Part shown: positions 1-5,918 of the stretch, in pieces
How positions within the stretch are numbered: the stretch's first letter is position 1
Layout: the number at the start of each line of letters is the position of its first letter
Source: Acidobacteriota bacterium
GTDB lineage: Bacteria; Acidobacteriota; Aminicenantia; UBA2199
DNA: 6,657 nucleotides
Direction: 5' to 3'
Assembly (NCBI GenBank): GCA_021817755.1
Contig: JAKAGC010000223.1
Location: 1 to 6,657 of the forward strand
Made by a program: the position numbers and the translations under genes
Notes under the pieces: generated by a model
What the model was told of the DNA's origin: nothing
The model's database searches: none
Seen by the model: the letters and a program-made list of their open reading frames with translations, nothing else

Positions 1-60
1 CAAACGCTTGTGGAAAGCGACGGTTCTGATTGGTTTAGTAATTAACTAATAGAGTAGTTC

Positions 61-1038
61 TTAATATACTGCGTAGGCTGCGGCATATCCGACTTTCTGG
101 ACGCCGTATTTAATCCACATAAAACCTCTGGTGGTGGTGCCAGGAGCAGTTGTTCCCCAGCTTGTACCCCAGGAGTTCTTTAATAACCATGCGCCAGTGG
201 AGCAAGGAGTTGTATCATTCCATCCGCAGAGGATGATAGCATGGTTTACATTACCTGTGGCGGTGCGGCTGAAGCAACCACTGGAATAAGCACTGAAATA
301 AGAATCGGCATATACTGCTGCTGATACTGAACCATAATTGTAGATGGCGGTTTTAATAGCAGTGGTGGTAGGAATTGAAGAAGAAGTACCAACATAGCCC
401 CAGCTTGAAATATAATCACCAGCGTTGGAGCAGGTGGTTTTGCAGGTCTGTTTTACGCCAACATAAGGATAGCAGCTTTCCAGTTTCGGATAGTAGGGAG
501 GAATACACATATTAAAAGCGAACCAACCGCCGGAGCAGCTATAACCGGATGTGTTGCAATCCAGAACATACTGTTCGGACAGGTCATAAGTAACGCCGGA
601 ATTCTTCTTAATAATAGCTTCTGTTTCGGCTATTGTTGAGAAAGCCCAGCAGCTACCGCAGCTTCCCTGGTTTTTCGGGGTTGTGAAATAACCGGTAAAA
701 GAGGTAGGTAATGCCATTACTTCACTGATCCCGGGGTTATTGTTTTCATAGAGAGAAGAATCGGCGGGCTTCATATCCTCTCTTAAAGTGCATAACTGTT
801 CAAGAGGCACTAACATAGCAGGGTTCAATTCGACTTCGAATGTATCTCCGTCTTTTGCTATTTCTGCGCGCATCCTCTCGATTTTGGCCTTCATGCTGCG
901 AATTGAATCATCAGCGGTAAACTTGATCTGACTGTCGTCAGCATCTCTGTTGATACCTTGCAAGTTAGGAAGCACAAAGATCATGGTCAGTACTGCTACT
1001 GAAAACAAAATTACAAAAAGTTTTTTGGAAGATCTCAT
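61..1038 (-). CDS. Secreted papain-family (C1) cysteine peptidase
   Basis: This 325-residue protein has the full C1A papain catalytic set: Gln124 (oxyanion hole) and Cys130 in NQGSCGSCWAFS, His266 in VNHAIILCGW, and Asn288 in LLKNSWGTSWG. Family signatures LSEQYVLDC (153-161) and CSGGW (168-172) are also present. The N-terminus is a signal peptide or anchor: basic residues 2-6, a hydrophobic core at about 7-24, and possible cleavage near residue 28. Residues about 30-110 form a charged, partly helical segment, likely a short propeptide, without an obvious ERFNIN motif. The many cysteines in the mature domain fit disulfides formed outside the cytoplasm. No C-terminal sorting domain follows. 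The start is well supported by AAGGAG six bases upstream (1045-1050). The family cleaves proteins by thiol catalysis; substrate and final location (periplasm, surface or medium) are inferred only. It is divergent from the nitrilase gene. Confidence 0.95.
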   Translation of the reverse strand: MRSSKKLFVILFSVAVLTMIFVLPNLQGINRDADDSQIKFTADDSIRSMKAKIERMRAEIAKDGDTFEVELNPAMLVPLEQLCTLREDMKPADSSLYENNNPGISEVMALPTSFTGYFTTPKNQGSCGSCWAFSTIAETEAIIKKNSGVTYDLSEQYVLDCNTSGYSCSGGWFAFNMCIPPYYPKLESCYPYVGVKQTCKTTCSNAGDYISSWGYVGTSSSIPTTTAIKTAIYNYGSVSAAVYADSYFSAYSSGCFSRTATGNVNHAIILCGWNDTTPCSTGAWLLKNSWGTSWGTTAPGTTTRGFMWIKYGVQKVGYAAAYAVY

Positions 1039-1087
1039 GTAATTCTCCTTTTTTTTGAATTTTTTTATTTTTCACGGGTTATGAGTA

Positions 1088-1159
1088 TTATTATCAGTCT
1101 GCATGTAAATTCATTAAGGGATTTTTCGTAACCAGTTAAAATTTACACTTTGATAATAA
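1088..1159 (-). repeat. Nested inverted repeat in peptidase leader
   Basis: Two inverted repeats are nested. The outer arms are TTATTATCA (1088-1096) and TGATAATAA (1151-1159), both 9 bases and perfect. The inner arms are TGTAAATT (1104-1111) and AATTTACA (1140-1147), both 8 bases and perfect. Unpaired stretches of 7 and 3 bases separate the two stems, and the terminal loop is 28 bases. If transcribed with the peptidase gene this would be a long bulged RNA hairpin ending about 50 bases before the ATG. It has no U-run after it, so it is not an intrinsic terminator. It could instead be a pair of DNA operator sites. The arms are AT-rich, so some chance pairing is expected. Confidence 0.5.
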
Positions 1160-1163
1160 CTCT

Positions 1164-1193
1164 CTAACCTGCAATTTGATTCTTAAGCCACAT
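1164..1193 (-). CDS. Possible nine-residue leader peptide upstream of the cysteine peptidase
   Basis: A minimal ORF, ATG to TAG, encodes MWLKNQIAG. Its ATG lies about four bases after the start point predicted from the TATAAT box at 1204-1209. Its stop lies four bases before the outer arm of the nested inverted repeat. It has no Shine-Dalgarno sequence and would need near-leaderless initiation. Placement between promoter and hairpin is what a translated regulatory leader would look like, but an ORF this short is easily a chance event. No codon run characteristic of an amino-acid attenuator is present. Confidence 0.2.
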   Translation of the reverse strand: MWLKNQIAG

Positions 1194-1203
1194 GATTGTT
1201 GAG

Positions 1204-1209
1204 ATTATA
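1204..1209 (-). promoter_or_regulatory. Candidate -10 box for the cysteine peptidase
   Basis: An exact TATAAT is read on the minus strand. The predicted start point is near 1197, giving a leader of about 158 bases. There is no TTGACA-like -35 box at 16-18 bases. The -35 position instead falls at the edge of the GTTGTA repeat cluster, which would suit an activator-dependent promoter. An upstream T-rich tract adjoins it. Exact TATAAT boxes occur by chance in DNA this AT-rich, so the assignment rests on its position relative to the repeats. Confidence 0.4.
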
Positions 1210-1225
1210 TTCTAATAAAAAAAAG

Positions 1226-1274
1226 AATAGTTGTAAATACACAAATGGTTGTATATGGAGGTTGTACAACTATT
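1226..1274. repeat. GTTGTA repeat cluster, candidate operator
   Basis: The block is bounded by a perfect 10-base inverted repeat, AATAGTTGTA (1226-1235) and TACAACTATT (1265-1274). Inside are a further GTTGTA at 1248-1253 and the perfect 10-base palindrome GTTGTACAAC at 1261-1270. GGTTGTA therefore appears twice as a direct repeat with a 13-base period, and another GTTGTACA copy lies at 1386-1393. Relative to the TATAAT box at 1204-1209 the cluster spans roughly -30 to -78, where an activator or repressor would bind. The regulator is unknown and none is encoded in the window. Confidence 0.45.
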
Positions 1275-1495
1275 AAATTTTTGATATAAATATGAATAGA
1301 GATTGAAAAAATTTTAAAAAATTTTTTTTTATTGATTTTTTAATACTTTTGAGATACATTCGGTATTAGAATACGTAAGACTAAAGTTGTACATGAAAAA
1401 ATTAATAACCTAAAAATGTTGAAATAGCGATGGTTTTAAAAAGAGTAATATTTTGAAATAAGAGCAGTAATTAACTGATTCAAGACAAAAACAGG

Positions 1496-1524
1496 TTGAT
1501 TTTTTAATAAAAATCGACTATAGT
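1496..1524 (+). promoter_or_regulatory. Nitrilase promoter, predicted leaderless
   Basis: A -35 box TTGATT (1496-1501, four of six consensus matches) is followed after exactly 17 bases by a -10 box TATAGT (1519-1524, five of six). The expected start point, seven bases past the -10 box, is base 1531, which is the A of the nitrilase ATG. No Shine-Dalgarno-like sequence precedes the ATG, which agrees with translation from a leaderless message. Confidence 0.6.
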
Positions 1525-1530
1525 AAAAGT

Positions 1531-2460
1531 ATGAATACGTTAGAAGACAAATTGAAAAGATCACATAAAACAGCAGTATCTGTAGTTCAAGCCGCTCCTG
1601 TATTATTTGACAAGGATGCAACAATATGTAAAGCATTGGAACTTCTGAAAGAATGTAATCAAAATGGATCGGAATTGGTACTTTTCCCCGAAGCGTTCAT
1701 TCCTGCATATCCAAGAGGATTATCTTTTGGAACAGTTATAGGTAGCAGGAGCGACAGTGGCCGAGAGACATGGCTTAAATATTGGGAGAACTCCATCGAA
1801 GTACCTGGAAATGAAACCAATCGGTTGGGATATGCAGCCAAAAAAAATAAAACCTTCATGGTCATCGGAGTGATTGAACGTGATGAACGAAGTAAAGGCA
1901 CACTCTATTGCACAATGCTCTACTTTAATAAAGAAGGGGAATTAATTGGGAAGCACCGAAAATTAAAACCCACCGGAGCAGAGCGTATTATCTGGGGAGA
2001 AGGAGATAAATCGACACTCACAGTACTTGATACCGAATTAGGAAAATTAGGGGGATTGATCTGTTGGGAGAATTACATGCCCATGGCCAGAATGGAAATG
2101 TATAAAAAAGGAATCGAGCTTTATCTTGCTCCTACAGCTGATTCAAGGCCTACATGGCAATCCACATTGATTCATATTGCTTGTGAAGGCCGTTGTTTTG
2201 TCCTTGGATGCAATCAATTTGTTATAAAATCAATGTATCCAAAAGATTTACCAGGAATAGAAGATCTTGAGAACCAGCCTGAAATCATGTGCAGGGGAGG
2301 AAGTGTTATCATATCTCCATTTGGAGAAGCCATTGCAGGTCCACTCTGGGATAAAGAAGGTATACTACACGCTACATTGGATATGTCCCAAATAATCAAG
2401 GGAAAGATGGATTTTGATCCAATTGGGCATTATCATCGTCCTGATATTTTTGGAGAATGA
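1531..2460 (+). CDS. Nitrilase (carbon-nitrogen hydrolase family)
   Basis: This 309-residue protein shows the Glu-Lys-Cys triad of the nitrilase superfamily: Glu54 in LFPEAFIP, Lys144 in KHRKLKPT, and Cys178 in CWENYMP. Branch-1 nitrilase signatures follow: GAERIIWGEGD (149-159), an AP segment near 200, HIACEGRCFVLGCNQ (215-229), GGSVIISPFGE (256-266), and the C-terminal DFDPIGHYHRPDIFGE. This pattern points to a true nitrilase, converting a nitrile to a carboxylic acid and ammonia, rather than an amidase or beta-ureidopropionase. Length is near the usual 310-350. It is cytoplasmic, and such enzymes form spirals or large oligomers. The substrate (aliphatic, aromatic or cyanide-related) cannot be read from sequence. 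The ATG sits seven bases after a good -10 box with no ribosome binding site, so the message is probably leaderless. It stands alone as a single-gene unit, so context gives no pathway. It converges with the hybrid kinase 48 bases downstream. Confidence 0.93.
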   Translation: MNTLEDKLKRSHKTAVSVVQAAPVLFDKDATICKALELLKECNQNGSELVLFPEAFIPAYPRGLSFGTVIGSRSDSGRETWLKYWENSIEVPGNETNRLGYAAKKNKTFMVIGVIERDERSKGTLYCTMLYFNKEGELIGKHRKLKPTGAERIIWGEGDKSTLTVLDTELGKLGGLICWENYMPMARMEMYKKGIELYLAPTADSRPTWQSTLIHIACEGRCFVLGCNQFVIKSMYPKDLPGIEDLENQPEIMCRGGSVIISPFGEAIAGPLWDKEGILHATLDMSQIIKGKMDFDPIGHYHRPDIFGE

Positions 2461-2508
2461 CTCCCACTGTAATGTCCCAAATGAGATTAAATCTTTTCCT
2501 GTTCTCCC

Positions 2509-4470
2509 CTATTCATTGTTATCCAGAACCTCACGAATAACCCTCGCAATATCCTTTTTAATAATCGGTTTCATAATAAATTCCCTGATACCAATTGATT
2601 TGTAATTTTCCCTGCTAATAGATTCACTAAAGCCTGTGCAGATAATGACAGGAAATCCAGGACGAATCTTTAAAATTTCACCAGCCAATTGAGTTCCCGT
2701 CATAAAAGGCATCGTTTGATCAGAGATAATTAGATCAAAACGGTCTGGGTTCATTCGGAAAGCTTCGAGGGCTTCTATACTACTCGTACGAATAGTTACA
2801 GTATATCCCAGCCGTTCCAGAAGATTTTTTCCCATTTCTGCAAGGCTCGGTTCATCATCGATATATAAAATATATTCCGTCCCCCCAGTAATTTTTTCGA
2901 TTCGTTCGGATCGCGATGATTCAACAATTAAATCCGTAACAGGAAAATAAAGAGTAAAAGAAGTTCCTTTACCAGGATTCGATATAACAGTAATTTCACC
3001 CCCATGACTCTTTACGATTCCATGCACAACAGAGAGTCCAAGTCCAGTTCCTTCTCCCGGATTCTTCGTTGTAAAATACGGTTCGAATATTCGGTCGATA
3101 ATCGTTGAATCGATGCCCGCTCCCGTATCGCTTATAGTTAATCTGAGGTATTGACCGCTTTTTAAATTTAATGAAGCAGCAATTCTCGGTTTCAATTCGA
3201 TTTGTTCCATATGAATATCAAGTATTCCCCCAGCTCCACGCATCGCATGAGCAGCATTCGTACAAAGATTCATAATAACCTGGTTTACTTGTGTTGTATT
3301 GGCAATCACAGGCGCTGTTTTTTCCTGGATTTTCCACCGGATTTCAATAGTAGTCGGGAGAGTCGAACGAAGCATTTTTAATGTATCTCGAATTACCTGC
3401 CCCATATAAATCGGACGGCGTTCTTCTTCGCTTTTTCGGCTAAAGGCTAAAATCTGTTTTACAAGTTCACCTGCGCGATGAGCTGCCACAAGAACTTGTT
3501 TCAAGTTTTGGGATTGTAAAGAACCCTCACTAAGATCATCCAGGGTTAATTCCGTATACCCGATAATCACCCCTAGTATATTATTAAAATCATGAGCAAT
3601 TCCCCCTGCAAGTGTTCCGATCGCTTCCATTTTTTGTGCTTGTCGTAATTGTTCTTCCAGTTTTTTTCGTTCTGTAATTTCGTGTGAAACGCCGATTACA
3701 CTTTCAACCGTTCCATCACTAGCCAGTTCTGGTTTAAGGCGCAAATTAACATAGATAGGTTCTATAGGAGATGGGTATTCATATTCAAGTTCCAGTTGTT
3801 CTCCCAACATAAAGGTACGATTTATTGCGTCTTCCAATCGTTGGCTCAATTCTTTAGGATAACCGATTTCTCGGTGGGTTTTACCAATGTATTTTTCAGC
3901 AGTTCTTCCCGATAATGCTTGAATATTAGGACTAATATAGGTATGGCGGAGATCTTTATCAAAACGCATAATCACATCCGGTGAATTTTCAGTAATAGTT
4001 CGGTACTTTTCTTCGCTTTCGCGTAGTTCACGCGTCCGTTCCTGCTCTTTTTCCCGTAGGTCATCTTTTTCGGCCTGCAATTTCCCCTGCGAATCTCTAA
4101 TTCGGAGCATTGCATTAATTTGAGCAGCTAACTCTTCTTCGTTGATTGGTTTCGATACAAATGCATCTGCCCCCGCTTCAAAGCCTTTCACACGACTTTG
4201 AGAATCAGTTTCGATAGCAGTAACCATTATTATCGGGATATTTTTTGTTGATTCATCCGATTTTAATATCCCGCAAACTTCATATCCATTCATTAATGGC
4301 ATCTGAACATCAAGTAAAATAGTATCAGGATGTTGTTTTGAAACATTTTCGAGGGCTTCGACTCCGGATTGGGCAGTAGAGACATCGCAACCCGGTATCA
4401 AATGTAGCACCAAAGCCTCAATTGCGATCAAATTTGCACGCTTATCATCCACAACCAGTATCCTGGGCAT
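2509..4470 (-). CDS. Soluble hybrid sensor histidine kinase (REC-PAS-HisKA-HATPase-REC)
   Basis: This 653-residue cytoplasmic protein has no membrane segment. Residues about 3-122 are a receiver domain (acidic Asp8/Asp9, phospho-acceptor Asp54 in LLDVQMP, Thr84, Lys107). A charged coiled coil follows (about 125-155), then a PAS domain (about 153-268) ending in the typical EITERKKLEEQL linker. The HisKA domain carries the phospho-histidine His293 in GGIAHDFNN, an NtrB-like H-box. The ATPase domain shows an N-box around Asn401/Asn405, the G1 box DTGAGI (448-453), IFEPYFTT (461-468) and the G2 box GEGTGLGLS (472-480). A second receiver (about 532-650) has Asp538/Asp539, Asp584, Thr612 and Lys634. 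All key residues of each module are present, so the protein should be active in a phosphorelay. GGGAGG nine bases upstream supports the start. It follows the cupin gene by 131 bases with candidate promoters of its own. No histidine phosphotransferase or DNA-binding partner is in the window, so it is an orphan and its output is unknown. Confidence 0.95.
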   Translation of the reverse strand: MPRILVVDDKRANLIAIEALVLHLIPGCDVSTAQSGVEALENVSKQHPDTILLDVQMPLMNGYEVCGILKSDESTKNIPIIMVTAIETDSQSRVKGFEAGADAFVSKPINEEELAAQINAMLRIRDSQGKLQAEKDDLREKEQERTRELRESEEKYRTITENSPDVIMRFDKDLRHTYISPNIQALSGRTAEKYIGKTHREIGYPKELSQRLEDAINRTFMLGEQLELEYEYPSPIEPIYVNLRLKPELASDGTVESVIGVSHEITERKKLEEQLRQAQKMEAIGTLAGGIAHDFNNILGVIIGYTELTLDDLSEGSLQSQNLKQVLVAAHRAGELVKQILAFSRKSEEERRPIYMGQVIRDTLKMLRSTLPTTIEIRWKIQEKTAPVIANTTQVNQVIMNLCTNAAHAMRGAGGILDIHMEQIELKPRIAASLNLKSGQYLRLTISDTGAGIDSTIIDRIFEPYFTTKNPGEGTGLGLSVVHGIVKSHGGEITVISNPGKGTSFTLYFPVTDLIVESSRSERIEKITGGTEYILYIDDEPSLAEMGKNLLERLGYTVTIRTSSIEALEAFRMNPDRFDLIISDQTMPFMTGTQLAGEILKIRPGFPVIICTGFSESISRENYKSIGIREFIMKPIIKKDIARVIREVLDNNE

Positions 4471-4490
4471 TATTTTTTACCTCCCATCAC

Positions 4491-4519
4491 AGTGTATCTA
4501 AACCAATTCAGAATGTAAA
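4491..4519 (-). promoter_or_regulatory. Candidate proximal promoter of the hybrid kinase
   Basis: TTTACA (4514-4519, five of six matches) and TACACT (4491-4496, four of six) are read on the minus strand with a 17-base spacer. The start point would be near 4484, at the edge of the GGGAGG ribosome binding site (4480-4485), so the leader would be very short and might clip that site. This makes the upstream candidate at 4542-4570 about as likely. Confidence 0.3.
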
Positions 4520-4541
4520 ACCTCTACGCCCCTAATTTTAA

Positions 4542-4570
4542 TTTAAATAAAAAAAAATTGCAATAGTCAA
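4542..4570 (-). promoter_or_regulatory. Candidate distal promoter of the hybrid kinase
   Basis: TTGACT (4565-4570, five of six matches) and TTTAAA (4542-4547, four of six) are read on the minus strand with a 17-base spacer that includes a run of nine T. A start near 4535 would give a leader of about 65 bases retaining the full Shine-Dalgarno sequence. The area is very AT-rich, so chance matches are likely. Confidence 0.35.
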
Positions 4571-4601
4571 ATATAAATCACAAAATATTTTAATACCTAT
4601 C

Positions 4602-5090
4602 CTAACGTTGGGATAATAGGGAGATTAGGTCACTAAATGAGGGATATCTCGCGATCAGTTCCGCTGGATCACCATTACGGTAATCAAGGTAATCGAACCC
4701 CGGACTCATGGTTGTACCAAGAAGCGCATATTCTCCTCCCCGGACAAGTCGTGCCCCCTGCCAGGTTTTCCCTGGAACAATAACTTGGGGAACCATTCCC
4801 TGGTTGATCTTATTTCCCATAATCACTGTATCCCCTTTTCCATCTTCGAAAAGTCTCAACATCTCCACCGGATCACCCCCATAGAAATGAAAAATCTCTT
4901 CTCCCGGAACCATATGCATACGCGAAATCGTATCTGGTGTAAGCAGGTAATAAATAGCAGTAGAGAGGTTTCTTATTCGTCCATCCTGCAATGTAATCGT
5001 TTCTGTTGAACGATAAGTTTCATTGAAATACCCACCTTCGATTTCCAGAGGGGTCAAATTTAACTTTTTTATTAAATCATAAGTGTTCAT
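4602..5090 (-). CDS. Cupin superfamily protein, DUF985 (cupin_5)
   Basis: This 162-residue protein matches the DUF985/cupin_5 pattern in order: LTPLEIEGGYFNETYRS (12-28), AIYYLL (45-50), RMHMVPGEEIFHFYGGDPVEM (57-77), PQVIVPGKTWQGARL (101-115) and LLGTTMSPGFDYLDY (123-137). Together these describe a small double-stranded beta-helix like yeast YML079w and RmlC-type epimerases. His59, Glu64, Glu65 and His68 are in the part of the fold where other cupins bind a ligand or metal. The family has no established reaction, so no function is assigned. Length is normal and there is no signal peptide, so it is cytoplasmic. The start is supported by GGAG six bases upstream (5097-5100). Only 29 bases separate it from the ispD-like stop, with no terminator between them, so the two are probably cotranscribed. 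Confidence 0.88.
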   Translation of the reverse strand: MNTYDLIKKLNLTPLEIEGGYFNETYRSTETITLQDGRIRNLSTAIYYLLTPDTISRMHMVPGEEIFHFYGGDPVEMLRLFEDGKGDTVIMGNKINQGMVPQVIVPGKTWQGARLVRGGEYALLGTTMSPGFDYLDYRNGDPAELIARYPSFSDLISLLSQR

Positions 5091-5119
5091 ATTTTACTCC
5101 ATTTTGGGGGCATATAAGA

Positions 5120-5824
5120 TCAATTATAATTAAAAATATCAAGAATTTTATCAGCCAACATTAAATCCATAGGATAGGTAATTTTAATATTAAGAGGGCT
5201 TCCATCTACAACATAAACAGGAGCCAATTTCATACGTGAGACTAGCAGGCAATCATCCGAAGAGTTAAATATATTCTCCTGGATTGCTTTTTGATGTGCT
5301 TCCCGGATAAGCTGCAATTTAAAACCCTGTGGAGTCTGCACACGGCGAAGAGTTTTTCGATCAGGAACATCCCCGATATAGTTCTTTTCATCCAAAACCA
5401 AAATAGTATCGGTTGTTTCTACAGCCACAGTTACAGCACTATGATCCTTTAAAGCCACCAATACCTCATCGATAATCTTTTTCGATAAAAAAGGTCTCGC
5501 CCCATCATGAATCAGTATATTTTCATATTCATTTGGATCAGCAGCAATAACACCCATGCGGGATGAATCCTGACGTGCTTCTCCCCCTTCCATTATACCC
5601 ACTAATTTTGTAAATCCCTTTCCTTCCAGAATTTGTTTTGTTTGTTTTATATAATTGCCATGCGTAACAAGAATTATATCATCGATATCCCCGTGAAGTT
5701 CAAATTTTTCCAATGTATGAAGGAGGATAGGTTTCTCTCTCAATAAAAGAAATTGTTTCGGGAGCGATTCGCCTGTACGCGAACCAGTGCCCCCTGCCAG
5801 TACGATTGCAAGATTCTTTTTCAT
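5120..5824 (-). CDS. ispD: IspD-family cytidylyltransferase (2-C-methyl-D-erythritol 4-phosphate type)
   Basis: As annotated here the protein has 234 residues. An alternative ATG three codons upstream (5833) gives 237, and the numbering below uses that longer form. The nucleotide-binding loop is LAGGTGSRTGESLPKQF (12-28, with Arg19 and Lys26). IHDGARPF (108-115) holds Asp110 and Arg113. TTDTI (140-144), Arg159 in VPDRK, RVQTPQGF (164-171), SSDD (191-194) and NIKIT (215-219, Lys217) complete the set matching IspD active-site residues. IspD joins CTP and methylerythritol phosphate in the non-mevalonate isoprenoid pathway. The doubled glycine in AGGTGSR also occurs in TarI-type ribitol-5-phosphate cytidylyltransferases, so a polyol-phosphate substrate is the main alternative; HDGARPF and the QTPQGF region favour IspD. 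The inner start is preferred because the promoter -10 box overlaps the upstream ATG, and a GAGG at 5850-5853 lies outside any predicted transcript. It heads an operon with the DUF985 gene. Confidence 0.88.
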   Translation of the reverse strand: MKKNLAIVLAGGTGSRTGESLPKQFLLLREKPILLHTLEKFELHGDIDDIILVTHGNYIKQTKQILEGKGFTKLVGIMEGGEARQDSSRMGVIAADPNEYENILIHDGARPFLSKKIIDEVLVALKDHSAVTVAVETTDTILVLDEKNYIGDVPDRKTLRRVQTPQGFKLQLIREAHQKAIQENIFNSSDDCLLVSRMKLAPVYVVDGSPLNIKITYPMDLMLADKILDIFNYN

Positions 5825-5831
5825 GTAATAC

Positions 5832-5865
5832 ATTATATCATATTATTATTCCTCAGCAATTTCAA
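5832..5865 (-). promoter_or_regulatory. ispD promoter, predicted leaderless
   Basis: Read on the minus strand, TGATATAAT (5832-5840) is a perfect extended -10 element (TGnTATAAT). Its expected start point is near 5825, one base before the inner ATG at 5822-5824. An overlapping alternative is TTGAAA (5860-5865, five of six) with a 17-base spacer and TATGAT (5837-5842, five of six), starting near 5830. Either choice begins after the outer ATG at 5831-5833, so that codon should not be translated. Confidence 0.6.
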
Positions 5866-5918
5866 TTTTTTAATTTCCCGTAGTAAGAATGAAAATTATC
5901 CGGTTTCGATTCCAATTT

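Larger units (their letters stand above)
1039..1530. other. Divergent AT-rich intergenic region with repeats and promoters
   Basis: These 492 bases separate the start of the cysteine peptidase from that of the nitrilase. From the peptidase side they hold a Shine-Dalgarno site, a nested inverted repeat (1088-1159), a possible nine-codon leader ORF (1164-1193), a TATAAT box (1204-1209), a GTTGTA repeat cluster (1226-1274), a long A/T homopolymer stretch (about 1305-1345), one more GTTGTACA copy (1386-1393), and the nitrilase promoter (1496-1524). No convincing longer coding region or RNA gene is visible on either strand. The 1275-1495 part holds no other feature I can support beyond a short GTATT-AG-AATAC palindrome at 1363-1374. 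Confidence 0.7.

Noticed and set aside
5..19. CGCTT-TCCAC-AAGCG hairpin after the cysteine peptidase (minus strand) as a terminator
   Set aside because: The stem is only five pairs, and just three T follow before the window ends. It could be real, but the needed T-run is outside the sequence.
35..49. TTAGT-AATTA-ACTAA palindrome after the cysteine peptidase
   Set aside because: It is a short AT-only repeat without GC pairs or a T-run, easily a chance event.
1305..1345. Long A and T homopolymer tracts as a terminator or a low-complexity gene remnant
   Set aside because: No GC-containing stem accompanies them and no neighbouring gene ends there. Curved promoter-upstream DNA is the simpler reading.
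1436..1636. Minus-strand 66-codon hydrophobic ORF upstream of and overlapping the nitrilase start
   Set aside because: Half of it is antisense to well-conserved nitrilase coding sequence and the rest runs through the AT-rich promoter. It has no ribosome site, and the hydrophobic composition follows from the AT-rich DNA.
1659..1901. Minus-strand ORF inside the nitrilase gene
   Set aside because: It is a shadow of the nitrilase coding frame with no family features. The same holds for the minus-strand ORF at 2214-2399.
2414..2605. Plus-strand ORF over the nitrilase end and kinase end
   Set aside because: It overlaps two solid genes, has no recognisable motif, and would require both conserved C-termini to be incidental.
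4596..4620. Hairpin at the end of the DUF985 gene (TATCC with GGATA) as terminator
   Set aside because: The stem is five to six pairs, overlaps the stop codon, and is followed by mixed AT sequence rather than a T-run.
4785..5009. Plus-strand ORF within the DUF985 gene
   Set aside because: It is an antisense shadow of a conserved gene. ORFs at 5753-5941 (plus) and 6209-6427 (minus) are rejected on the same ground, being antisense to the ispD-like gene and its promoter and to the M16 gene.
5831..5842. Two-codon ORF (ATG ATA TAA) overlapping the outer ispD ATG, nine bases after a GAGG, as a translational-coupling element
   Set aside because: It looked like a reinitiation device, but the predicted transcription start lies downstream of it, so it should not be in the mRNA. 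It would revive only if a start point were mapped upstream of 5853.
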